Origin: an uncultured Clostridia bacterium
Lineage (GTDB): Bacteria > Bacillota > Clostridia > Oscillospirales > CAG-272
Assembly (NCBI GenBank): GCA_904502055.1
Contig: CAJGDZ010000011.1
Coordinates: forward strand, 1-20,620
Direction: 5' to 3'
Length of the DNA stretch: 20,620 nucleotides
In this document: positions 14,186 through 20,620 of the stretch, piece after piece
How positions within the stretch are numbered: the first letter of the stretch is position 1
Layout: every line of letters starts with the position of its first letter
Position numbers and translations under genes: made by a program
Notes under the pieces: model-generated
What the model was told of the DNA's origin: nothing
Seen by the model: only the letters and a program-made list of their open reading frames with translations
The model's database searches: none

Positions 14186-17100
14186 ATGAAAAAAATGAAC
14201 GCAAAAAGACGTGCTTTGGGCCTTCTTTTGCTCATGCTTTCGGTTTTGGCGATTCTTGCCGTTTCGGCGTCTGCCGCCGAGCTTGTGTGGGACGTGATGG
14301 CCGAAGAGGGAGACGGCTACCGCTTGGAGGATAAACATAACAAGTGGGAAAGCGCCACCGAGACGGACGGCACCGCCTATATGTATAACGTGGATAGCAA
14401 GAGCGGTGCGCTTTTGGTTTACGATGAGCAAAACGTGCTTGGCGGCTATTCGTCCTTTGCGGTGGAGGGGGATTTTTATTTTGAATCCTTCCCCTATGGT
14501 ACGCGCGACGGCGCGACGGCGAGTGAGTCACCGCTTTCCTTCTTTTCTTGGATCTATGCGGATGCCAAAGCGGGAAGCACCTCAAAGTTCAATGCCATTC
14601 GCATTGACGATTACGGCTTTATCCATGCCGGCTCCGGCCGAACCGACGTAAAGCTTGAGCTCAAAGTCTGGCAAACCGTTCGCTGTGTCTTTGCTCCCGA
14701 AAGCGGTCGGGGTGAGCTGTTCCTTGATGGCAAGAAGAAGCTGGACTTTTCGTTTACCCCCTTTGATGCGACACTTTATGCCTCGCACGCCGTTCGTTTT
14801 TTTGACGGCTATTTCAACTGGAGTGCAAAAATGAAGAATTTGACGATAACGACCGACAGCGATTACGTGATCCGTCTGAAGCGCGAGGATGCGGCCGATT
14901 TTCTGGGCTATCAGGTGACAAAGCCCGAGGGCGGTACGTTTTCCGTTCGCACGCTCCTGGGTGTAGACTCCATAGTCTATGAGCAAGTGGGATACGAGGT
15001 GCTTTTGCTGGACAAGGATGCAAGCGGAGGCACGCTTGCCGAATCGATCTCGCGGCAGTGCAACCTGGTCTACACCGACGTGATGGATGGCGACGGCAAC
15101 GTATACAACGTCAAGGCGCTTGCCGGCTACAACTACGTGGCGGCCATTCCGATCCCGGATATTCCGATTGAGCCCAGTGGCGTTTATACGGAGATCGTTA
15201 TTCGCCCGTACGTGCTGAAGGACGACGGCGTTCGCCGCTACGGTCTCTCGACCTCGCTGATCGTTACCGGTGAGGTGGACGGTGAGGGCTATCCCGTGCT
15301 TGAGCTGCCGGAGAGCAAGCGATTTTCGGTGGGAGCTTCGGAAGACACTTACATTTATGCCGCACGCCCCGAGGAGGATTACGGAAGCGCGCTCAATCTG
15401 AGCATACGAAACACAGGCAGCGAAAGCTCGTCCTATTTCCGCGCGGCGTACTTTTCCTTTACACTGGACGCAAAGGCACTGCAGGAGCTGGAAACCGCCG
15501 TGTCGGCCAAGCTCCGCATCTGTATGACCGGGCACGAAAACGCTCCGACACGTGAGCAGTGTGAGATGATCCTGCAGGCGGTCGGAGGCGGCTGGGATGA
15601 GCACACTCTGAATTACGGCAATTACAAGACGCTGGCGCCAACCGGGGAGACGATCCATCAGGGCGCGTATACGCTCGGCTCGTATTTTACGGTGGATATT
15701 CTTTCCTATCTCAAGGAACAGACCCCGGCGAAGGACGGCACGCTGACCGTGGCCTTCCGTCTCTTTAACGAGGGCAACAGCAACGCCATCGTGGCGTCTG
15801 TCGGCTCGAAGGAATCCAGCAGTCCCCCTGTTATTGAGCTTGAAAAAACCATGTACTATCCGACGCTCAACCTTTCCAAGGGCAACAACAAGGGCTACGA
15901 GCCCTGGGGTTATGCGGAGCATCTGGTGAACGAGTGGTTCGACGAGATCGTGGATAAGGTCTACCCGAAGGACGAGAACGGCAACCTCATTTATCACGAG
16001 ATCGACGAGTTTGCCCCCGAGGGCTATGATGCGACAACGGCTACGGCTGACTTCAACCGCGAGCTTTTCTGGAAGTACAGCTCCCCCTGGAACACCGATG
16101 CCTCCAAGGGCTATACCATTAGCGACACGGACTGGAGAACGACGCGCTTTGCACGCACGCTCAGTACGCTGGGCGGTTCCAAGTCGAACGCCTTTCTTGA
16201 CAGCAGCTTCGCCGATACGCTCTCGACGTATGACGTTTACGGCGGCATCAGCAACGCCGGCTTTCAGGGGAAGGTAACCGGCTTCTTCCACACCGAAAGG
16301 ATCGGGGAGAGAACTTACGTGATCGATCCGCTCGGAAACCCGTATTTTGCGCTGGGCATCAACACCGTGGATCTTGGTCACACCCAGAATCAAAAGGACT
16401 ATACCCTCGAGGTCTATGGCTCTGAGCAGAACTACTATGAGAGCATGACGGCCGCGCTGAAGGCAACGGGAATCAACCTCACCTACGGCGGCGGAGCCAT
16501 GCTTGACGTGGCGGACGGCCTTTCCTCCGTGATCGGTCTGAACGTTGTGCTCCCGTATATGTCCTCGATCGGAGCCGGCAGAAACAATTTCAGCAACGGC
16601 TTTGCGCACAATGATACCATGAACGTCTTCGATCCCGACTTTGTGACGGCGACGGACAAAAATGTGGCCGCGGCGATCACCGCCGGCGGCTATGCAAAAA
16701 ATCCGCGCGTATTCGGTTATACGAGCGACAACGAGCTTCCCTCGGGAAGCGACCTTCTTCTTCGTTATCTGACGCTGGATCCCACCGAGCCGGTCAACAG
16801 CTTTTCGTATGCGGTGGCCTGGACCTGGCTGGCTCACAGAACAGGCAATCCCTGCCCGTCGCTTGACGACCTCCACACCTTTGAGGATGCGGCCAAGCTG
16901 AATGACGAATTTCTCGCATTTGTGTATGCACGCTACTACCGCGTGACCCGTAAGGCCATCGAGAAGGTGGATGCCAACCATATGTATATGGGCTCGCGTA
17001 TCAACGGCACGCTGTATACCTGCGAGGATTTCCACAGAGTGTGCGGCTATTATCTGGATATCATTACCGCCAATCTTTACGGCGGTCTCAATCCGGTGGG

Positions 17101-17827
17101 CACGACGATCACCGGCTTCTACCGCAACGCGGGCATTCCCTTTATGGTGACCGAGTTCTTTGCCAAGGGCATGGACGCCATCGATGCAAACGGCTACAAG
17201 CTGGCCAACTCGACGGGAGCAGGTATTCTGGTGCAGACGCAGGCGGACAGAGCCGATTACTATGAGCATTATGCGCTGGCTATGCTGGAGTCCAAGGCGT
17301 GCATCGGCTGGGGCTGGTATTGCTTCCGTGACAATGACCAGAGCGTCTTTACCTCGGACGGCGAAAACCGTTTGATCATGCTGGATTGCTCGTACGGCGT
17401 GGGCGCCAAGGCCAACACCTTTATGGACGTGGCAACGGGCAAGATCCTTACGGCCGCAGAGGTCGGCGCGTATGAGGTGGTTTACAAGGGAGCCGATATT
17501 CACTCCAACCAGAACATCAACAAGGGTCTGTACAATGGCACGTTCTCCTCGACGGTTGCAGTCTATACCTACGATCAAAGCGGCAAGCTGATCGCGTCGG
17601 CGGCCTATGACGTGGAGCACCCCGAGAGTCGCAAGCCGGAGACGGGCACGGTTCTGACAGGCAAGAACGGCACCCGTTATACCGTCGGCACGGTAACCCA
17701 TGACGATGGCGGTCATACCGAAACGGTGCTTACGGTATATAAGGGTCAGTACGTGGCGTTTGCCGATGCCATCAAGAACGTCAGCGATCATCTGATCGGT
17801 CTTGTGAAATATTTTGACGCGAAATAA
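14186..17827 (+). CDS. Secreted multimodular clan GH-A glycoside hydrolase (GH50/agarase-like barrel), paralog 3
   Basis: A 1,213-residue protein. The start at 14186 is chosen because AGGAG lies 7 nt before it and a signal peptide follows directly (MKKMNAKRRALGLLLLMLSV, then LAILAVSASA); the open frame continues upstream to 14120 but that part overlaps the promoter. Modules as in its neighbours: LamG-like (about 32-228), unassigned beta module (235-370), CBM96/DNRLRE-like (380-555; GWDEHTLNYGNY, YFTVDILSYLKEQ), linker (GYEPWGYAEHLVNEWFDEIV at 570-589), TIM barrel (about 655-1070) and C-terminal module (about 1100-1213). Predicted acid/base is Glu850 (YTSDNELPS), nucleophile Glu990 (PFMVTEFFAKG). 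One oddity: the WYRFRDND motif of paralogs 1 and 2 reads WYCFRDND here (Cys1046), close to the predicted end of strand 8. It is slightly shorter than paralogs 1 and 2 through scattered small gaps, and no frame break is seen. Confidence 0.87.
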   Translation: MKKMNAKRRALGLLLLMLSVLAILAVSASAAELVWDVMAEEGDGYRLEDKHNKWESATETDGTAYMYNVDSKSGALLVYDEQNVLGGYSSFAVEGDFYFESFPYGTRDGATASESPLSFFSWIYADAKAGSTSKFNAIRIDDYGFIHAGSGRTDVKLELKVWQTVRCVFAPESGRGELFLDGKKKLDFSFTPFDATLYASHAVRFFDGYFNWSAKMKNLTITTDSDYVIRLKREDAADFLGYQVTKPEGGTFSVRTLLGVDSIVYEQVGYEVLLLDKDASGGTLAESISRQCNLVYTDVMDGDGNVYNVKALAGYNYVAAIPIPDIPIEPSGVYTEIVIRPYVLKDDGVRRYGLSTSLIVTGEVDGEGYPVLELPESKRFSVGASEDTYIYAARPEEDYGSALNLSIRNTGSESSSYFRAAYFSFTLDAKALQELETAVSAKLRICMTGHENAPTREQCEMILQAVGGGWDEHTLNYGNYKTLAPTGETIHQGAYTLGSYFTVDILSYLKEQTPAKDGTLTVAFRLFNEGNSNAIVASVGSKESSSPPVIELEKTMYYPTLNLSKGNNKGYEPWGYAEHLVNEWFDEIVDKVYPKDENGNLIYHEIDEFAPEGYDATTATADFNRELFWKYSSPWNTDASKGYTISDTDWRTTRFARTLSTLGGSKSNAFLDSSFADTLSTYDVYGGISNAGFQGKVTGFFHTERIGERTYVIDPLGNPYFALGINTVDLGHTQNQKDYTLEVYGSEQNYYESMTAALKATGINLTYGGGAMLDVADGLSSVIGLNVVLPYMSSIGAGRNNFSNGFAHNDTMNVFDPDFVTATDKNVAAAITAGGYAKNPRVFGYTSDNELPSGSDLLLRYLTLDPTEPVNSFSYAVAWTWLAHRTGNPCPSLDDLHTFEDAAKLNDEFLAFVYARYYRVTRKAIEKVDANHMYMGSRINGTLYTCEDFHRVCGYYLDIITANLYGGLNPVGTTITGFYRNAGIPFMVTEFFAKGMDAIDANGYKLANSTGAGILVQTQADRADYYEHYALAMLESKACIGWGWYCFRDNDQSVFTSDGENRLIMLDCSYGVGAKANTFMDVATGKILTAAEVGAYEVVYKGADIHSNQNINKGLYNGTFSSTVAVYTYDQSGKLIASAAYDVEHPESRKPETGTVLTGKNGTRYTVGTVTHDDGGHTETVLTVYKGQYVAFADAIKNVSDHLIGLVKYFDAK

Positions 17828-17836
17828 CAACATTCC

Positions 17837-17867
17837 CGGACTCGACGTTCGTCGAGTCCGAATTTTT
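17837..17867 (+). terminator. Terminator of secreted enzyme 3
   Basis: An 11-bp perfect stem CGGACTCGACG / CGTCGAGTCCG (17837-17847, 17850-17860) around TT is followed by AATTTTT. In practice the loop would open to CGTTCG or wider. It starts 9 nt after the stop codon. Confidence 0.9.
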
Positions 17868-17899
17868 ATAACGTGGTTTCTCCGAAATCGATATCGTGT

Positions 17900-17916
17900 C
17901 TTTTTTCTAAGTTTTT
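17900..17916 (+). promoter_or_regulatory. 17-bp conserved upstream element, copy 2
   Basis: Identical to 14081-14097 and again 32 bp before TTTACA. It is followed by GTGACTATTTTC, where copy 1 is followed by TTGTCTTTTT. Its presence before paralogs 3 and 4 but not 1 and 2 suggests that this pair shares a regulator or recent ancestry of the promoter. Confidence 0.5.
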
Positions 17917-17931
17917 GTGACTATTTTCCAG

Positions 17932-17960
17932 TTTACATTTGTTTTGGTTTATATTATAAT
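17932..17960 (+). promoter_or_regulatory. Predicted promoter of secreted enzyme 4
   Basis: TTTACA (17932-17937), 17-bp spacer and a perfect TATAAT (17955-17960), 47 bp before the start codon at 18008. A second TATAAT begins 6 bp later. It is the strongest promoter of the four paralogs by match to consensus. Confidence 0.8.
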
Positions 17961-18007
17961 TATAATGCAAAGATGTAAAATCTTTTACCAAGAAAGGAAA
18001 GATACCT

Positions 18008-20620
18008 ATGAAACAGATGAGCAAAAGACGTATTTTTGGTTTGCTTCTGAGTCTTGTCCTTGTGGCGGTGACCCTTGTGGCGCTTTCCGTTTCGGTTTCT
18101 GCGGACGATCTTGAGTGGAATCTGCTGACCGATGTTGAGGCGGGCTACCGTATCCATGACTCATACAACGTATGGGAGCAAAAGACCGAAGAAGACGGCA
18201 CGGTCTATATGGAAAATAAGGACAGCCGCTCCGGCGCCTTGTATATTTATGATGACCAGAATATCCTGGGAAGCTATCTGACCTTCTCGCTGGAGGGTGA
18301 TTTCTATTTCGAATCCTTCCCCCACGGCGAGCGCTCGAACGGTGCAACGCCGAAAACCTCCCCGGTTTCCTTCCTTTGCTGGGTTTATAACGATACCAAG
18401 ACCATGGGGGCGAGAACCTTCAACGCGCTTCGCATCGACGATGAGGGTTACATCTACACCGGTTACGGTGCAGACTCGAAGACCGACGTAAAGCTAGAGG
18501 CGGGCGTGTGGATGAACGTTCGTTGCGTATTCACCCCCAAGAACGGCTTTAGCGAAATGTTCATCAACGGCGAAAAGGTGCTGGATTTCTCCATCAAGCG
18601 CTACGATACGGAGACCGACTATTCGGGCTCGGTTCGCTATTTTGACGGCTACTATAACTACGACGTCAAGATGAAGAATCTGATCGTCAAGACCGACAGT
18701 GACTATACCATCGTGCAGAAGCGCGAGGAGTCGGCCGACTACCTCGGCTACCAGACCGCTCAGCCCGACGGTGGTACGTTTGACGCGCGCGTGGTTCTTG
18801 GTCTTAACGGAACCGAGCACAATCGCGTGGGCTACGAAGCGATCATTCTTACAAGAGACGATGACGGCTTTGTGCAGAGTGAGGTGATCTCCTACCGCGA
18901 AAAGACGGTTTATGAGACGCTGACCGATGCGGCAGGGAACACCTACAGCATCAAGGATCTTTACGGTTATAACTACGCGTCGGCTCTTGTAATAGAGGAT
19001 CTTCCTCTTGAGCCGGTCGGCGATTATTTCGAGCTTGTGATCCGTCCTTACGTGCTTGGCATGGACGGCATTCGCCGCTACGGCTTGGCATCCACCCTCC
19101 TTTTCACGGGTGAGACGGATGATGAGGGATATCCGATCCTTCGCGCCCCGACCGAGAGCCGCTTCTCGATCCTTCCCACCGATGACACCAACATCGACGG
19201 TGCGCAGAAGACGGCAGACAACGGAAGCAAGACTGCCAACGTTATCCGAAATACGGGCAGCGAAGGCTCGAGCTTCTTCCGTTCGGCCTACTTTAAGTTT
19301 ACCCTGACCGAGAAGGAGATCACGGCCCTTGAGACAGCGGCGGGAGTAAAGCTTCGTATTTGCGTTACGGGTCACGAAAACAACCCTTCGCGCAAGCAGT
19401 ACGATCTGATCCTTCAAAGCGTCGGCACCGATTGGGACGAGCATTCTCTCAACTACAGCAACTATCAAACGCTGGCCCCTACGTATGAAACCATCTATCA
19501 GGGCCCGTATGAGGTCGGTGCATATTTCACGGTGGATATCCTGCCCTATCTTCAGGAGCAGCTGATGTACAACGACAGTGAGGACGGCACGCTTACCGTG
19601 GCCTTCCGTCTCCTGAACGAGGGCTTTAACGACACGATCGCGGCCTTCATCGGTATGAAGGAGTCGAGCAGTGCGCCTGTCATTGAGTTTGAGACCTCGA
19701 TGTACTATCCGATCCTCAACCTTTCCAAGATCATCAACAAGGGCTACGAGCCTTGGGGCTATGCGGAGTACCTTGTGGACGAGTGGTTTGATGAGCTTGT
19801 GGACAAGATCTATCTGACCGACGAAAACGGCGATCCGCTTTACCATGACGTAAAGGAGAATGCGCCCGAGGGCTACGGTGCCACCTCTGCTACGGGTGAC
19901 TTTACCGTGGAGATCCCGTGGAGCTATTCTGCACAGTGGTCGACGGACAAGAATAAGGGCTATATCACTCCCGTGTCGGAGTGGAAGAAGGACAGATTTG
20001 CGCGTACGCTCTCGACGCTTGGCACAAGCGTTGGCGTGTCCTTCCTTGAGACCAGCCTTGCCGACATGACCTCGGAATATGACGTTTACGGCGGCATTTC
20101 CAACGCCGGCTTTAAGGGTCAGGTAACCGGATTCTTCCACACCGAGACCATTGAGGGCAGAACCTACGTGATCGACCCCTTAGGAAATCCCTATTTTGCG
20201 CTGGGTATGAACACCATTGAGCTTGGCGGAACCCAGAATCAGAAGGATTATACCATTGCCAATTACGGTCTTGACGAGGTCTTCTTTGACCGTATCACCA
20301 AGGAGCTGAAGGCAACCGGCATCAATCTTGTAAACGCAGGTCCCGAGATGCTGAAGGTCAAGGACGGTCTTCCCACCGTGGTTGGCATCAACGCGGTGCT
20401 TCCTTACATGATCTCGATCGGAGCCGGAAGAAACAACGAACACGGCTTTGCCAACAACGATACGATGAACGTCTTCGATCCCGATTTCGTTACGTATGCG
20501 AACGAGACCTATGCCAAGGAAGTAGAAAAGAACGGCTATGCCGACAATCCCTTCCTCTTCGGTTATACCTCGGACAACGAGCTGGCTTCGGGTGACGATA
20601 TCCTTCTTCGTTATCTGACG
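18008..20620 (+). CDS. Secreted multimodular clan GH-A glycoside hydrolase (GH50/agarase-like barrel), paralog 4, 3' end off the window
   Basis: The frame opens at 18008 (AAAGGAAA upstream) and is intact for 871 residues to the right edge. A signal peptide (1-32, MKQMSKRRIFGLLLSLVLVA, end SVSVSA) is followed by the LamG-like module (34-232), the unassigned beta module (240-375), the CBM96/DNRLRE-like module (388-562; DWDEHSLNYSNY, YFTVDILPYLQEQ), the GYEPWGYAEYLVDEWFDE linker (579-596) and the first half of the TIM barrel. The predicted acid/base Glu858 is present in YTSDNELASGDD; the nucleophile and C-terminal module lie beyond the window. By eye it resembles paralog 2 in the N-terminal modules and around 754-770 and 843-871, but paralog 3 in the binding module and around 705-750 and 795-825, so it looks like a mosaic. 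Expected full length is about 1,220 residues. Confidence 0.85.
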   Translation, partial: MKQMSKRRIFGLLLSLVLVAVTLVALSVSVSADDLEWNLLTDVEAGYRIHDSYNVWEQKTEEDGTVYMENKDSRSGALYIYDDQNILGSYLTFSLEGDFYFESFPHGERSNGATPKTSPVSFLCWVYNDTKTMGARTFNALRIDDEGYIYTGYGADSKTDVKLEAGVWMNVRCVFTPKNGFSEMFINGEKVLDFSIKRYDTETDYSGSVRYFDGYYNYDVKMKNLIVKTDSDYTIVQKREESADYLGYQTAQPDGGTFDARVVLGLNGTEHNRVGYEAIILTRDDDGFVQSEVISYREKTVYETLTDAAGNTYSIKDLYGYNYASALVIEDLPLEPVGDYFELVIRPYVLGMDGIRRYGLASTLLFTGETDDEGYPILRAPTESRFSILPTDDTNIDGAQKTADNGSKTANVIRNTGSEGSSFFRSAYFKFTLTEKEITALETAAGVKLRICVTGHENNPSRKQYDLILQSVGTDWDEHSLNYSNYQTLAPTYETIYQGPYEVGAYFTVDILPYLQEQLMYNDSEDGTLTVAFRLLNEGFNDTIAAFIGMKESSSAPVIEFETSMYYPILNLSKIINKGYEPWGYAEYLVDEWFDELVDKIYLTDENGDPLYHDVKENAPEGYGATSATGDFTVEIPWSYSAQWSTDKNKGYITPVSEWKKDRFARTLSTLGTSVGVSFLETSLADMTSEYDVYGGISNAGFKGQVTGFFHTETIEGRTYVIDPLGNPYFALGMNTIELGGTQNQKDYTIANYGLDEVFFDRITKELKATGINLVNAGPEMLKVKDGLPTVVGINAVLPYMISIGAGRNNEHGFANNDTMNVFDPDFVTYANETYAKEVEKNGYADNPFLFGYTSDNELASGDDILLRYLT

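Larger units (their letters stand above)
6287..20620 (+). repeat. Tandem array of four paralogous secreted-enzyme genes
   Basis: Four genes of the same modular plan follow head to tail, separated by 366, 156 and 180 bp, each gap holding a terminator then a promoter. The copies share long protein motifs (GYEPWGYAE, ARTLSTLG, YVIDPLGNP or close variants, DNEL, and in the three complete copies VTEFFAKG) but the DNA has diverged so far that exact shared tracts are short, around 20-30 bases by eye. This is an old duplication kept under selection rather than a recent amplification or an assembly artefact. Confidence 0.85.

Noticed and set aside
14181..14189. Two-codon upstream frame ATG CGA TGA overlapping the start of paralog 3
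   Set aside because: AGGAG lies only 2 nt before this ATG but 7 nt before the ATG at 14186, so the downstream start is the natural one; the overlap looks accidental.
1..20620. CRISPR array, tRNA, rRNA, transposase, phage or anti-phage genes
   Set aside because: I saw no regularly spaced repeats, no tRNA-like cloverleaf with a T-loop motif, and no transposase, integrase or nuclease motifs; all coding space is taken by the seven complete or partial carbohydrate enzymes and one regulator.

Overview
The window looks like part of a carbohydrate-degradation locus from a bacterium of the Bacillota, most likely an uncultured gut-type Clostridia. The base composition is moderate, by eye a little over half G+C in the genes and AT-rich between them. 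Starts are preceded by AGGAG-type ribosome binding sites. Promoters are of the sigma-A kind (TTGACA/TTTACA, 17 bp, TATAAT-like). Secreted proteins carry short Lys/Arg plus Leu/Val/Ala signal peptides ending in ASA or VSA, and gene ends carry strong hairpin-plus-T terminators. The phylum call is an inference from these signals; the window has no marker gene.

Left part (1-5845), proteins without signal peptides, so presumably cytoplasmic. A minus-strand pair holds a GH3 beta-glycosidase (893-3130) and, 2 nt downstream, an amidohydrolase-type TIM-barrel hydrolase that runs off the left edge (1-890). Divergent from them is an AraC-family regulator (3358-4113). It converges with a GH63/MGH1-like (alpha/alpha)6 glycoside hydrolase (4154-5845, minus) across a perfect 38-bp palindrome that serves as terminator. 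A near-identical 24-bp box lies upstream of both minus-strand glycosidase promoters, 48-49 bp from each -10; it is the best candidate operator for the AraC protein.

Right part (6287-20620, plus strand): four tandem paralogous genes for very large secreted enzymes of about 1,210-1,230 residues, the fourth cut by the window edge. Each has a signal peptide, a LamG/concanavalin-like module, an unassigned beta-rich module, a CBM96/DNRLRE-like module, a GH50/agarase-like clan GH-A TIM barrel with a DNE acid/base and a TEF nucleophile, and a conserved C-terminal module I cannot assign. Each of the first three is followed by its own terminator, and all four are preceded by a promoter with a 17-bp spacer, so this is four monocistronic units rather than an operon. 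The copies have diverged substantially and the fourth looks like a mosaic of the second and third.

A working model, by inference: the four secreted enzymes attack one complex polysaccharide or several related ones outside the cell, and the imported oligosaccharides are finished inside by the GH3, the GH63-like enzyme and the amidohydrolase under control of the AraC sensor. No transporter, cell-wall anchor, RNA gene, transposon or CRISPR array is visible in the window. The substrate cannot be deduced from the sequence alone.
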